Assembly (NCBI RefSeq): GCF_937468385.1
Contig: NZ_CALBWS010000030.1
Coordinates: 1 to 64,000, forward strand
Direction of reading: 5' to 3'
Length of the DNA stretch: 64,000 nt
DNA from: Neobacillus rhizosphaerae
GTDB lineage: Bacteria > Bacillota > Bacilli > Bacillales > Cytobacillaceae
The notes under the pieces were generated by a model. The model saw nothing but the letters and a program-made list of their open reading frames with translations, ran no database searches and had not been told where the DNA came from. The position numbers and the translations under genes were made by a program. Below are positions 15,665 through 25,005 of the stretch, piece by piece (positions within the stretch are counted from its first letter, which is position 1; the number at the start of each line of letters is the position of its first letter).

Positions 15665-16609
15665 TCAGTCGTCTTTACGCAAGCCCAATCCAAGCTCTTC
15701 TAGTTTCGCCTTCACTTCTTCAAGTGATTTGCGACCTAAATTACGAACCTTCATCATATCTTCTTCAGTCTTATTGGCTAATTCCTGAACAGTGTTGATT
15801 CCAGCACGCTTTAAGCAGTTATAAGAACGAACAGAAAGGTCTAGTTCTTCAATTGTCATTTCAAGAACTTTTTCTTTTTGATCTTCTTCTTTTTCAATCA
15901 TAATTTCAGCATTTTGAGCTTCATCGGTTAATCCGACAAAAATATTCAAATGCTCGGTCAAAATTTTCGAACCAAGAGCAATCGCTTCTTTTGGCCCAGT
16001 GCTTCCATCTGTCCAAACATCAAGCGTCAGCTTGTCAAAATTTGACATTTGACCAACACGAGTATTTTCTACCTGAAAGGACACACGGGAAACAGGTGTA
16101 TAAATGGAGTCAATTGGAATTACACCAATTGGCTGATCTTCTCTTTTGTTCTGTTCAGCCGGTGTATAACCACGTCCACGTCTAGCCGTTAAACGCATGC
16201 GAAGATGTCCATTTGTTGCTAATGTGGCAATATGAAGGTCAGGATTTAAAATCTCGACATCACTGTCATGGGTAATATTGCTTGCCTTGACAGGCCCTTC
16301 ACCCTGCACATCAATTTCAAGTGTTTTCTCTTCGTCAGAATAGATTTTTAAAGCTATTTTTTTAATGTTTAAAATGATGGATGTTACATCCTCTACGACG
16401 CCTTCAATTGTTGAGAACTCATGAAGTACCCCATCGACCTGAATCGATGTAACAGCGGCACCTGGGAGTGAAGATAATAGGATACGACGTAAGGAGTTAC
16501 CCAAAGTGGTACCATATCCACGCTCAAGTGGCTCTACGACGAACTTCCCGTACTTGGCATCATCGTTGATCTCAACCGTTTCGATTTTTGGTTTTTCTAT
16601 TTCGATCAT
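15665..16609 (-). CDS. rpoA: DNA-directed RNA polymerase subunit alpha
   Basis: 314 residues from the ATG at 16609 (MIEIEKPKIETVEI); an in-frame ATG at 16627 is too far upstream. The N-terminal dimerisation and assembly domain (about 1-230) contains GYGTTLGNSLRRILLSSLPG. A linker rich in Glu/Lys leads to the C-terminal DNA-contacting domain, with ELDLSVRSYNCLKRAGI and NLGRKSLEEVK. Scaffold for RNA polymerase assembly. In the alpha operon rpsM-rpsK-rpoA-rplQ. Confidence 0.98.
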   Translation of the reverse strand: MIEIEKPKIETVEINDDAKYGKFVVEPLERGYGTTLGNSLRRILLSSLPGAAVTSIQVDGVLHEFSTIEGVVEDVTSIILNIKKIALKIYSDEEKTLEIDVQGEGPVKASNITHDSDVEILNPDLHIATLATNGHLRMRLTARRGRGYTPAEQNKREDQPIGVIPIDSIYTPVSRVSFQVENTRVGQMSNFDKLTLDVWTDGSTGPKEAIALGSKILTEHLNIFVGLTDEAQNAEIMIEKEEDQKEKVLEMTIEELDLSVRSYNCLKRAGINTVQELANKTEEDMMKVRNLGRKSLEEVKAKLEELGLGLRKDD

Positions 16610-16786
16610 CAAATAACCCTCCTTCAAAACGTCGAAACTCGATTAGTAATAGTTTAGCTAACCGAAATTCCCCCATGTATACGTTCCCGTTTTGTGCACA
16701 ACAACTGGAATAAATTTTCTGTATAACTCTCGAAAATTAGTATCATATCCATTATAGACGCTTGATACAACTTCTATACAGAAAAA

Positions 16787-17176
16787 TTAAACACGACGGC
16801 GTTTTGGTGGACGGCATCCATTATGAGGAACAGGTGTAACGTCTTTAATTGCTGTTACTTCAAGACCAGCAGCTTGAAGAGCACGAATAGCAGCTTCACG
16901 GCCTGCACCAGGACCTTTTACAGTAACTTCTAAAGTTTTCATACCATGTTCGATGGATGTCTTTGCAGCAGTTTCAGCAGCCATTTGTGCTGCGAATGGA
17001 GTAGATTTACGAGAACCTTTAAATCCAAGCGCACCAGCACTTGACCATGAAATTGCATTACCATGAACATCAGTGATTGTTACAATCGTATTGTTAAATG
17101 TTGAACGGATATGTGCAATACCTGATTCAATATTCTTTTTAACACGACGTTTACGTGTATTAGTTTTACGTGCCAT
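16787..17176 (-). CDS. rpsK: 30S ribosomal protein S11
   Basis: 129 residues. Shows GIAHIRSTFNNTIVTITD, the SSAGALGFKGSRKSTPFAAQ block and the basic tail PVPHNGCRPPKRRRV. Platform protein of the small subunit. Lies 21 bases after rpsM. The 177-base gap to rpoA contains no ORF. Confidence 0.98.
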   Translation of the reverse strand: MARKTNTRKRRVKKNIESGIAHIRSTFNNTIVTITDVHGNAISWSSAGALGFKGSRKSTPFAAQMAAETAAKTSIEHGMKTLEVTVKGPGAGREAAIRALQAAGLEVTAIKDVTPVPHNGCRPPKRRRV

Positions 17177-17197
17177 TAAAATAACCTCCTTTGCCGA

Positions 17198-17563
17198 TTA
17201 CTTCTTCTTGTTCGCAACAGTCTTACGAGGACCTTTGCGTGTACGAGCGTTGTTTTTCGTATTTTGTCCACGAACCGGTAGACCACGACGATGACGTAAT
17301 CCGCGGTAGCAGCCGATTTCCATTAAACGCTTAATGTTAAGAGAAATTTCACGGCGAAGATCACCTTCAACTTTTAGTTTGTCGATGATGTCACGGATTT
17401 TGTTTAATTCGTCTTCTGTTAAATCACGCACACGAGTATCTTCAGAAACACCAGCTTCTGCTAAGACTTTTCGTGCAGTATTTTTACCAATACCATAAAT
17501 GTAAGTTAAAGAGATAACTACACGTTTTTCACGTGGAATATCTACACCAGCAATACGTGCCAT
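17198..17563 (-). CDS. rpsM: 30S ribosomal protein S13
   Basis: 121 residues. Starts MARIAGVDIPREKRVVISLTYIYGIG, contains the GCYRGLRHRRGLPVRGQ-TKNNARTRKGP region that contacts P-site tRNA and 16S head, and has a Lys-rich tail. First of the alpha cistrons after rpmJ. Confidence 0.98.
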   Translation of the reverse strand: MARIAGVDIPREKRVVISLTYIYGIGKNTARKVLAEAGVSEDTRVRDLTEDELNKIRDIIDKLKVEGDLRREISLNIKRLMEIGCYRGLRHRRGLPVRGQNTKNNARTRKGPRKTVANKKK

Positions 17564-17587
17564 ATTAAAGCAGCACCTCCTTCAAGA

Positions 17588-17701
17588 TTAACCTTGTTTT
17601 TGTTTATGTTTAGGGTTTTCACAGATAACCATAACTTTTCCGCGTCTACGGATAACTTTGCACTTTTCGCAGATCGGTTTAACAGATGGTCTTACTTTCA
17701 T
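17588..17701 (-). CDS. rpmJ: 50S ribosomal protein L36
   Basis: 37 residues, starting [19 protein letters not shown]. The zinc-binding set Cys11, Cys14, Cys27 and a His near 32-33 marks the zinc-containing form. The gene is very short, so it is easy to miss. TAAGGAGG-type site upstream. It lies between infA and rpsM, its usual place. Confidence 0.97.
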
Positions 17702-17738
17702 TATCCTAACCTCCTTAATGGTACGGAGTGCAAGCTGA

Positions 17739-17957
17739 TTATTTAAAGCGGTAAGTAATTCTTCCGCGTGTTAAGTCATATGGAGAAAGCTCAACAGTCA
17801 CCTTGTCACCCGGAAGTATTCGAATGAAGTGCATTCGAATTTTACCAGAAACATGAGCTAGCACAGTATGACCATTTTCTAATTCTACCTTAAACATTGC
17901 ATTTGGCAAAGTTTCAATCACTTTACCTTCGATTTCAATAACATCATCTTTGGCCAT
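17739..17957 (-). CDS. infA: translation initiation factor IF-1
   Basis: 72 residues from the ATG at 17957 ([11 protein letters not shown]), the universal length; an upstream ATG at 18005 would add 16 unlikely residues. A single S1/OB fold ([23 protein letters not shown], in short motifs). Binds the A site during initiation. The 184 bases to map hold a possible promoter but no ORF, so the small KOW gene found here in B. subtilis is absent. Confidence 0.98.
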
Positions 17958-18043
17958 CGTTCTCGTCTCCCTTCTCATTTCAGAATAGCGTTCGTTAGTG
18001 TGCAACTAAGTCTTTTCTTTGTACGTCATCCTGCAACCTTACA

Positions 18044-18073
18044 ATTTTAACATATTGAGCAGCATTCTGTCCG
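18044..18073 (-). promoter_or_regulatory. possible internal promoter before infA
   Basis: Minus strand: CGGACA, 18 bases, and extended -10 TGTTAAAAT (-10 hexamer at 18044-18049). The -35 is weak. Located between map and infA. Confidence 0.4.
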
Positions 18074-18141
18074 CTAGTAACTATTACAAATTACTATTAT
18101 TTGCGGATTAGAATCGGTCTAACAATGAAATCAGCCAAAAA

Positions 18142-18888
18142 TTATATTTTGGTTAAGATTTCAAATCCGGTTTCAGTGATTGCAATCGTATGCTCGAAAT
18201 GAGCACTGCGCTTGCCATCAACTGTTACAACCGTCCAATCGTCAGCCAATGTTTTTACATACCGGCTTCCGGCATTTACCATCGGTTCAATTGCAAGTAC
18301 CATTCCAGGCTTCAATTGCGGACCTTTGTTTGGCGGACCAAAATGAGGAATATTAGGGTCCTCATGTAAGTCTTGCCCGACTCCGTGTCCTACATACTCG
18401 CGTACAACAGAAAAGCCATTTGCTTCCACATACTTTTGAATCGCATGGGAGATGTTCGAGAGTCGCTCGCCCGGTTTAGCTTCGTTTAACCCTTGATAAA
18501 GGGATTCCTCTGTAACGTCAAGTAGACGCTGGGAATGCTCATCAATCTTTCCAATCGCATATGTCCAAGCTGAATCGCCATGGTAGCCGTTAAATTGAGC
18601 TCCGATATCAATACTGATTACATCGCCCTCATTTAATACGCGACTTCCCGGAATCCCGTGAACAAGTACTTCGTTCACACTTGTGCAGATGCTGCCACGG
18701 AAACCATTATACCCTTTAAACGAAGGAATCGCATTCTGAGCGAGAATAAATTCCTCTGCTAGCAAATCCAATTCTTTTGTGGTTATGCCAGGAGTTAAAT
18801 GTTTTTTTAACTCTTGGTGGGTAAGGGCAACAATGCGCCCAGCTTCTCGCATGATCTCAAGTTGTTCAGGGGTTTTGCAAATGATCAT
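18142..18888 (-). CDS. map: type I methionyl aminopeptidase
   Basis: 248 residues. Metal-site residues are visible in the family motifs: DIGAQFNGYHGDSAWT (two Asp), GHGVGQDLHEDPNI (His), AIEPMV (Glu) and the late FEHTIAI (Glu). Removes N-terminal Met from nascent proteins. Its start overlaps the adk stop by one base, so the two are translationally coupled within the spc operon. Confidence 0.98.
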   Translation of the reverse strand: MIICKTPEQLEIMREAGRIVALTHQELKKHLTPGITTKELDLLAEEFILAQNAIPSFKGYNGFRGSICTSVNEVLVHGIPGSRVLNEGDVISIDIGAQFNGYHGDSAWTYAIGKIDEHSQRLLDVTEESLYQGLNEAKPGERLSNISHAIQKYVEANGFSVVREYVGHGVGQDLHEDPNIPHFGPPNKGPQLKPGMVLAIEPMVNAGSRYVKTLADDWTVVTVDGKRSAHFEHTIAITETGFEILTKI

Positions 18889-19538
18889 TAATGTAAGCCC
18901 CCGAGTAATTGCTTGATATCAGCGAATACTATGGTAATATCCTGCTGGCCATCAATCGTGCGGAGATAACCTTTGGTTTCATAAAAAGTTAGTAATGGTT
19001 CTTGTTGTTTGATATTAACATCTAATCTATTTTGAACGGTTTCTGCATTATCATCTGCTCTTTGGTAGAGCTCTCCGCCACAGCGGTCGCACACACCCTC
19101 TTTTGCAGGAGGATTAAAGACTAAATGATACGTAGATCCACATTCTTTACAAATGCGACGTCCAGTCAAACGATCCATTAAGATACTTTTATCAACGTTA
19201 ATATTAACTACATAATCGATTTTTTTATTTAAATCAACTAATAGGTTTTCTAACGCCTCTGCTTGAGGGACAGTTCTAGGAAAGCCATCTAGCAGAAAAC
19301 CCTTTTGGCAGTCTTCCTTACTTAATCGCTCACGGACAATACCGATTGTTACTTTATCAGGAACAAGTTCGCCCTTATCCATGAATGATTTCGCTTGTAA
19401 ACCTAGCTCAGTTCCTTCTTTCATCGCTGTACGGAACATATCTCCAGTTGAGATATGAGGGATGCCGTATTGTTCGACGATTCTTTCAGCTTGGGTACCT
19501 TTACCGGCACCTGGAAGCCCCATTAATACTAAATTCAC
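18888..19538 (-). CDS. adk: adenylate kinase
   Basis: 216 residues. P-loop GLPGAGKGT at 7-15, and DGFPRT. The LID domain carries a four-Cys zinc site, CKEC ... CDRC near residues 130-153, typical of Gram-positive enzymes. Interconverts AMP, ADP and ATP. Between secY and map, 59 bases after secY. Confidence 0.98.
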   Translation of the reverse strand: MNLVLMGLPGAGKGTQAERIVEQYGIPHISTGDMFRTAMKEGTELGLQAKSFMDKGELVPDKVTIGIVRERLSKEDCQKGFLLDGFPRTVPQAEALENLLVDLNKKIDYVVNINVDKSILMDRLTGRRICKECGSTYHLVFNPPAKEGVCDRCGGELYQRADDNAETVQNRLDVNIKQQEPLLTFYETKGYLRTIDGQQDITIVFADIKQLLGGLH

Positions 19539-19597
19539 ACGTGTTCCCCCCTCGTGCTATTAATAGGTTTTTGGGAACCAAGGGCCCCAAAAACCTT

Positions 19598-20893
19598 TTA
19601 CTTAATAAATCCTTTATAATGACGTTTAACTAATTGTGCTTCAAGCTGCTTGTACGTATCAAGCGCAACACCGACAACGATGAGCAAGCTTGTTCCACCT
19701 ATTTGAGCTGATTTCGGCAGGTTCGCTATATTAATAAATATAGTAGGAAGCACAGCGATAACAGTTAGGAAGATTGCACCAACGAAAGTTAAACGGTATA
19801 AGACGCGTGTTAAGTATTCTTGCGTGCTCTTTCCAGGACGAATACCAGGAATATAGCCGCTTTGCTTTTGTAAGTTTTCCGCTGCTTGTTCAGGGTTAAC
19901 TTGGATAAAAGCATAGAAATAAGTGAACGCGATAATTAGTGCTGCATATAACGTCATCCCAATAGGATGTGAATAGTCAAGATTGTTATTAATCCAATTT
20001 GTTACATCATTTGGTTGAAAAAATGATGCAATTGTTCTTGGAGTTACAATAAATGAAACCGCAAAGATGACAGGAATAACACCTGCAGCGTTAACTTTTA
20101 ACGGCATGTGAGTGGACTGTCCACCTACTGGATTACGTCCTGCCACAACACGTTTTGCATATTGAATTGGAATTTTACGATTTGCTTGTTGGATAAAAAT
20201 GACGCCAACTACGATTGCAATCACAGCAAGTATGATTAAAACAAACGTAACAATTCGTATAAATATCGCATCTCCTGCGTTTTCAAATTGCTGAACATAG
20301 ATTTGATTCATCGTTGAAGGCATACCAGCAACGATCCCGGCAAAGATGATAATGGAAATTCCATTTCCCACACCTTTTTCAGTGATTTGCTCACCTAACC
20401 ACATCAAAAATGATGTACCAGCAGTTAAAGTAACAGCAATTAAGAGATACGTACCAATACCAGGGTTTACAATCAATTGTCCGCTGGCTAAATTATTAAA
20501 GCCATAGGACATACCTAATGCTTGGATAAATCCAAGAATTATAGTGAAATAACGGGTGATTTGAGCAATCTTACGACGCCCAGACTCCCCTTGTTTGGAC
20601 CATTCCGTAAATTTCGGAACAACATCCATTTGTAGTAACTGAATAATAATCGACGCAGTGATATACGGCATGATACCCATTGCGAAGATGGAGAATTGTT
20701 TTAATGCCCCACCGCCAAAGGTATTTAAGATACCAAATACACTGAGCTTATCTTGGCTAGCAAGAACATCAGCATTTACATTCGGTACAGGAATGAATGT
20801 ACCTAGTCGAAAAACGACTAACATTAAAAGGGTGAATATGATCTTTCGTCTTATATCACCCACGCGCATAAAATTGGAGATTGTTTGGAACAT
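19598..20893 (-). CDS. secY: preprotein translocase subunit SecY
   Basis: 431 residues with ten predicted membrane helices. Includes the GIMPYITASIIIQLLQ plug-adjacent segment and the cytoplasmic loop QANRKIPIQYAKRVVAGR that contacts SecA and ribosome. The channel subunit of SecYEG; secE is at 47654. Its start overlaps the rplO stop by one base (TAATG). Confidence 0.98.
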   Translation of the reverse strand: MFQTISNFMRVGDIRRKIIFTLLMLVVFRLGTFIPVPNVNADVLASQDKLSVFGILNTFGGGALKQFSIFAMGIMPYITASIIIQLLQMDVVPKFTEWSKQGESGRRKIAQITRYFTIILGFIQALGMSYGFNNLASGQLIVNPGIGTYLLIAVTLTAGTSFLMWLGEQITEKGVGNGISIIIFAGIVAGMPSTMNQIYVQQFENAGDAIFIRIVTFVLIILAVIAIVVGVIFIQQANRKIPIQYAKRVVAGRNPVGGQSTHMPLKVNAAGVIPVIFAVSFIVTPRTIASFFQPNDVTNWINNNLDYSHPIGMTLYAALIIAFTYFYAFIQVNPEQAAENLQKQSGYIPGIRPGKSTQEYLTRVLYRLTFVGAIFLTVIAVLPTIFINIANLPKSAQIGGTSLLIVVGVALDTYKQLEAQLVKRHYKGFIK

Positions 20894-21333
20894 TAGATCA
20901 CCTCAGTAGTTCCACCAGCAGCTTCGATCGCTTCCTTAGCAGCAGAGGAGAATTTGTTAGCTTTTACAGTCAACTTTTTCTCTAGCGTTCCTTTAGCAAG
21001 AACCTTGATTCCTGCTTTTTCGTTACTAATAACGCCTGTTTCGATAAGAAGTTCTGGAGTAACTTCTGTACCGTCTTCAAAGCGATTTAAAGTATCAAGA
21101 TTAAGAATAGCATATTCTTTACGGCTAATGTTGGTAAAACCACGTTTTGGTAAACGACGATATAAAGGTGTTTGACCACCCTCGAAGCCAGGACGTACAC
21201 CGCCACCGGAACGAGCATTTTGACCTTTATGACCTTTACCCGCTGTTTTTCCTTGACCAGATCCGATACCACGTCCTAGACGTTTTCGTTCTTTACGAGA
21301 ACCTTCGGCAGGTTTTAATTCATGAAGTTTCAT
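20893..21333 (-). CDS. rplO: 50S ribosomal protein L15
   Basis: 146 residues. Starts MKLHELKPAEGSRKERKRLGRG; the Gly-rich, basic N-terminal extension GSGQGKTAGKGHKGQ threads into 23S rRNA; the globular part ends with AAGGTTEVI. Late assembly protein. Between rpmD and secY. Confidence 0.98.
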   Translation of the reverse strand: MKLHELKPAEGSRKERKRLGRGIGSGQGKTAGKGHKGQNARSGGGVRPGFEGGQTPLYRRLPKRGFTNISRKEYAILNLDTLNRFEDGTEVTPELLIETGVISNEKAGIKVLAKGTLEKKLTVKANKFSSAAKEAIEAAGGTTEVI

Positions 21334-21365
21334 ATTGGCACCTCCTTATGAAAGAAAAGAATCAA

Positions 21366-21545
21366 TTATTGTTCTTTAACTGTTACAAGGTGAGCAACTT
21401 TGTTAATCATACCGCGAATCGCAGCGTTATCTTGATGCTCAACTGTTTGATTTAATTTACGTAATCCTAGCGCTTTAACTGTTTCACGTTGGTCCTCAGG
21501 GCGACCAATTACGCTGCGGTTGAGGGTAATTAAAAGTTTCGCCAT
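21366..21545 (-). CDS. rpmD: 50S ribosomal protein L30
   Basis: 59 residues, starting MAKLLITLNRSVIGRPEDQR and continuing LGLRKLNQTVEH, the standard L30 length and motif. Lies 13 bases after rpsE and 32 bases before rplO, with GGGGGGAA upstream. Confidence 0.97.
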   Translation of the reverse strand: MAKLLITLNRSVIGRPEDQRETVKALGLRKLNQTVEHQDNAAIRGMINKVAHLVTVKEQ

Positions 21546-21558
21546 TTGAATTCCCCCC

Positions 21559-22059
21559 TTATCCTAACAGTTCTTCTACTGATTTACCACGTAATTTTGC
21601 TACGTCTTCAGCACGTTTTAATTGTTTTAAACCTTCAACTGTAGCACGTACCATGTTAATTGGAGTGTTCGTTCCTAGTGATTTAGAAAGGATATCAGCT
21701 ACCCCTGCTAATTCAAGAACGGCACGAACTGGACCCCCAGCGATAACTCCTGTACCTTCAGAAGCAGGTTTTAGAAGAATTTCGCCAGCACCAAAACGTC
21801 CAATTACTTGGTGAGGAACAGTTGTTCCAACCATTGGTACTTCAACTAAGTTTTTCTTTGCATCTTCGATGGCTTTGCGAATGGCATCTGGTACTTCCTG
21901 TGCTTTACCAGTACCGAATCCGACATGACCGTTTTTGTCTCCAACTACTACAAGAGCAGAGAAACGGAAACGACGTCCACCTTTAACAACTTTCGCAACA
22001 CGGTTAACCGTAACTACGCGTTCTTCAAGTTCAAGTTTGTTTGGATCAATACGACGCAT
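21559..22059 (-). CDS. rpsE: 30S ribosomal protein S5
   Basis: 166 residues from the second of two adjacent ATGs (22059); 22062 is equally possible because GGAGGG serves both. Shows VNRVAKVVKGGRRFRF, GFGTGKAQEVPDAI and the S5 C-terminal domain GTGVIAGGPVRAVLE. It sits at the mRNA entry and decoding side and influences fidelity. Confidence 0.98.
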   Translation of the reverse strand: MRRIDPNKLELEERVVTVNRVAKVVKGGRRFRFSALVVVGDKNGHVGFGTGKAQEVPDAIRKAIEDAKKNLVEVPMVGTTVPHQVIGRFGAGEILLKPASEGTGVIAGGPVRAVLELAGVADILSKSLGTNTPINMVRATVEGLKQLKRAEDVAKLRGKSVEELLG

Positions 22060-22083
22060 CATTTTGTGTCCCTCCTTTGACTA

Positions 22084-22446
22084 TTAGAATTGTAAGCCGT
22101 TTTCGCGGGCTGCATCAGCTAATGCTTGCACGCGGCCGTGGTATAGGTATCCTCCACGGTCAAAGACAATAGAAGTGATACCTTTTTCTACCGCACGTTT
22201 AGCGACTAATTCTCCGACCTTTTGTGCAGCCTCAACGTTACAAGTAGATTCAAGACCAAAATCTTTTTCTATTGTAGAAGCACTTGCTAAAGTTACTCCA
22301 TTCATGTCATCGATAATCTGCGCATAAATATGTTTGTTTGAACGAAACACATTTAAACGTGGACGAGTTGAAGTACCGCTAAGTTTCGCACGAACACGAG
22401 CATGTCTTTTCTTGCGAGTAGCGTTTTTATCAAGCTTCGTAATCAT
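22084..22446 (-). CDS. rplR: 50S ribosomal protein L18
   Basis: 120 residues. Basic N-terminus (KNATRKKRHARVRAK), RPRLNVFRSNKHIYAQIID and the end YLYHGRVQALADAARENGLQF. Binds 5S rRNA in the central protuberance with L5. Within the spc operon. Confidence 0.98.
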   Translation of the reverse strand: MITKLDKNATRKKRHARVRAKLSGTSTRPRLNVFRSNKHIYAQIIDDMNGVTLASASTIEKDFGLESTCNVEAAQKVGELVAKRAVEKGITSIVFDRGGYLYHGRVQALADAARENGLQF

Positions 22447-22478
22447 TTACGTCACTCCTTTCGTTTACCTATGCGGCA

Positions 22479-23015
22479 TTACTTACCAGTTTTACCTTCT
22501 TTACGACGAACAAATTCACCTTCGTAACGAATTCCTTTGCCTTTGTATGGCTCAGGAGGACGTACTCCGCGAATATTGGCAGCTAATTCACCAACACGTT
22601 CTTTATCAGTACCTTTGATAGTGATTTTTGTATTGGCAGGTACTTCGATTTCAAGGCCAACTTCAGGTTCAATTTCAACTGGGTGTGAGTAACCTACGTT
22701 TAATACAAGCTTGTTACCTTGCTTTTGTGCACGGTAACCAACCCCGATTAACTCTAGGTTTCTTGTAAAGCCAGTGGAAACACCTTCAACCATGTTCGCG
22801 ATCACCGCACGAGTCGTTCCGTGCAATGCGCGGTGTTCTTTCACGTCAGATGGACGAGTGATTGTTACAACGTTTTCTTCAACAGTAATTAAGATATCAG
22901 GATTAAAAGAACGAGTTAGTTCGCCTTTAGGCCCTTTAACAGTAACAGTATTGTTGTTTAAAGTAACCGTAACTCCTGCTGGAATCTCAATTGGTTTTTT
23001 TCCTACGCGAGACAT
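22479..23015 (-). CDS. rplF: 50S ribosomal protein L6
   Basis: 178 residues forming two similar L6 domains. Starts MSRVGKKPIEIPAGV; the C-terminal signature VRPPEPYKGKGIRYEGE is intact. Located near the GTPase-associated centre, between rpsH and rplR. Confidence 0.98.
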   Translation of the reverse strand: MSRVGKKPIEIPAGVTVTLNNNTVTVKGPKGELTRSFNPDILITVEENVVTITRPSDVKEHRALHGTTRAVIANMVEGVSTGFTRNLELIGVGYRAQKQGNKLVLNVGYSHPVEIEPEVGLEIEVPANTKITIKGTDKERVGELAANIRGVRPPEPYKGKGIRYEGEFVRRKEGKTGK

Positions 23016-23047
23016 TTAGTGCACCTCCATTCATTCAAAAACTCATG

Positions 23048-23446
23048 TTACCAAACGTAAGCTAATACTTCTCCGCCGATTTGTTTAGCACGAGCTTCTT
23101 TATCTGTAATAACACCGTTTGATGTTGATACTAATGCGATACCAAGACCGTTAAGAACGCGTGGTACCTCCGTAGATTTTGCGTAAACTCGAAGTCCAGG
23201 CTTGCTTATGCGCTTTAGGCCAGTAATAACGCGTTCGTTATTTGCACCGTATTTTAAGAAGATACGGATGATGCCTTGTTTGTTGTCTTCAATAAATTCA
23301 ACGTCACGTACGAAACCTTCGCGCTTTAAGATTTCAGCAATTTCTTTTTTCACATTAGAAGCAGGCACTTCTAACTTTTCGTGACGCACCATGTTCGCAT
23401 TACGAATGCGAGTAAGCATATCAGCAATTGGATCTGTCATGACCAT
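23048..23446 (-). CDS. rpsH: 30S ribosomal protein S8
   Basis: 132 residues, starting MVMTDPIADMLTRIRNA as in B. subtilis and ending GGEVLAYVW. Central domain assembly protein. In E. coli S8 regulates the spc operon; nothing in this sequence shows that here. Confidence 0.98.
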   Translation of the reverse strand: MVMTDPIADMLTRIRNANMVRHEKLEVPASNVKKEIAEILKREGFVRDVEFIEDNKQGIIRIFLKYGANNERVITGLKRISKPGLRVYAKSTEVPRVLNGLGIALVSTSNGVITDKEARAKQIGGEVLAYVW

Positions 23447-23476
23447 TATTTTTACCTCCTTCCCAAACTTCTAGTT

Positions 23477-23662
23477 TTACCAGCTAGCTTTTTTAACACC
23501 AGGAATTTGTCCTTTGTATGCTAATTCACGGAAACAAATACGGCAAAGCTTAAATTTACGATATACAGAGTGAGGACGTCCGCAACGTTCGCAGCGTGTG
23601 TACTCTTGTACTTTGAATTTAGGCGTGCGCTGTTGTTTCGCAATCATTGACTTTTTAGCCAC
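23477..23662 (-). CDS. rpsN: 30S ribosomal protein S14, zinc-binding type Z
   Basis: 61 residues, the short form with CERCGR and CRIC pairs coordinating zinc, ending GQIPGVKKASW. This is the primary S14 of Firmicutes; a zinc-free paralogue, if present, lies elsewhere. 30 bases upstream of rpsH. Confidence 0.98.
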   Translation of the reverse strand: MAKKSMIAKQQRTPKFKVQEYTRCERCGRPHSVYRKFKLCRICFRELAYKGQIPGVKKASW

Positions 23663-23686
23663 GTTTTCGCCTCCCTTATTTATCGA

Positions 23687-24226
23687 TTACTTTTGGAATG
23701 GCATTCCAAATTGAGTTAAAAGTTCACGAGATTCTTCATCAGTGTTAGCAGTCGTTACGATAACGATATCCATACCACGAACTTTGCTTACTTTATCGTA
23801 ATCAATTTCAGGGAAGATTAATTGTTCTTTAATACCCAATGTATAGTTACCGCGACCATCGAAAGCTTTCTTAGAAACACCACGGAAGTCACGCACACGA
23901 GGTAAAGAAACGGAAACTAATTTATCCAAGAATTCGTACATGCGCTCACCGCGAAGTGTTACCTTTGCACCGATTGGCATACCTTCACGTAGACGGAAGC
24001 CAGCGATAGACTTTTTCGCACGAGTTACGATAGGTTTTTGACCTGTAACCGTTGCAAGCTCCTCAACAGCAATGTCAAGTGCTTTTGCATTAGCAACAGC
24101 ATCACCAACACCCATATTGATAACGATTTTGTCAAGCTTAGGAACTTCCATAACTGATTTATAGTTGAACTTGCTCATTAGAGCAGGTGTTACTTCTTTA
24201 ACAAATTTTTCTTTTAGGCGGTTCAT
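23687..24226 (-). CDS. rplE: 50S ribosomal protein L5
   Basis: 179 residues, starting MNRLKEKFVKEVTPALM, with LDKIVINMGVGDA, ARKSIAGFRLREG-type (here AKKSIAGFRLREG) and the TANTDEESRELL end. Binds 5S rRNA and contacts P-site tRNA. Between rplX and rpsN. Confidence 0.98.
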   Translation of the reverse strand: MNRLKEKFVKEVTPALMSKFNYKSVMEVPKLDKIVINMGVGDAVANAKALDIAVEELATVTGQKPIVTRAKKSIAGFRLREGMPIGAKVTLRGERMYEFLDKLVSVSLPRVRDFRGVSKKAFDGRGNYTLGIKEQLIFPEIDYDKVSKVRGMDIVIVTTANTDEESRELLTQFGMPFQK

Positions 24227-24252
24227 TCATAGTACCTCCCTTCTTTTTTAAA

Positions 24253-24561
24253 CTATTTATCTAATACTTCACCGGATTTTGCTACGCGTACTTTTTTGTC
24301 ATCAATCGTTTTGTAACCTACACGAGTTGGGTTACCTGATTTAGGATCGATAGGCATTACGTTCGATACATGAATTGGAGCCTCAAAGCTGATGATACCG
24401 CCTTGTGGATTCACTTGAGAAGGTTTTGAATGTTTTTTCACGATGTTTACGCCTTCTACTAGTACACGGCTATCTTTAGGATAAGCTGCCAGGATAACAC
24501 CTGTTTTGCCTTTATCCTTACCAGAGATGACTCTTACTTTGTCACCTTTTTTCACATGCAT
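24253..24561 (-). CDS. rplX: 50S ribosomal protein L24
   Basis: 102 residues from the ATG at 24561 (MHVKKGDKVRVISGKDKGK); an adjacent ATG at 24564 and a far one at 24585 are alternatives, and GGAGG is placed for the first two. KOW motif at the N-terminus, then KKHSKPSQVNPQGG. An assembly initiator of the large subunit. Confidence 0.97.
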   Translation of the reverse strand: MHVKKGDKVRVISGKDKGKTGVILAAYPKDSRVLVEGVNIVKKHSKPSQVNPQGGIISFEAPIHVSNVMPIDPKSGNPTRVGYKTIDDKKVRVAKSGEVLDK

Positions 24562-24596
24562 CATTAAGCACCTCCTTAAAGGCATTTGAATTTAAA

Positions 24597-24965
24597 TTAT
24601 AGTACTTCTGGAGCTAAAGATACAATTTTCATAAAGTTGTTATCGCGAAGTTCGCGAGCAACTGGTCCGAAGATACGCGTTCCGCGCGGGCTCTTATCAT
24701 CTTTGATAATGACACATGCGTTTTCATCAAAACGAATGTAAGAACCATCAGGACGGCGAGCACCGCTTTTTGTACGAACAATAACAGCCTTAACAACGTC
24801 ACCTTTTTTAACAACGCCACCTGGTGTTGCTTGTTTTACTGTACAAACGATGACATCACCAATACCAGCAGTTTTGCGACCGGAACCACCAAGAACTTTA
24901 ATCGTAAGTACTTCACGAGCACCAGAGTTGTCAGCAACTTTTAAACGTGATTCTTGTTGAATCAT
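24597..24965 (-). CDS. rplN: 50S ribosomal protein L14
   Basis: 122 residues. Starts MIQQESRLKVADNSGAREV, contains RPDGSYIRFDENACVII and ends KIVSLAPEVL. Forms an intersubunit bridge and is the target of the silencing factor RsfS in many bacteria. Confidence 0.98.
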   Translation of the reverse strand: MIQQESRLKVADNSGAREVLTIKVLGGSGRKTAGIGDVIVCTVKQATPGGVVKKGDVVKAVIVRTKSGARRPDGSYIRFDENACVIIKDDKSPRGTRIFGPVARELRDNNFMKIVSLAPEVL

Positions 24966-25005
24966 GTGTGTAACCTCCCTTCGGAATGAAGCTTAATCCG
25001 AACAA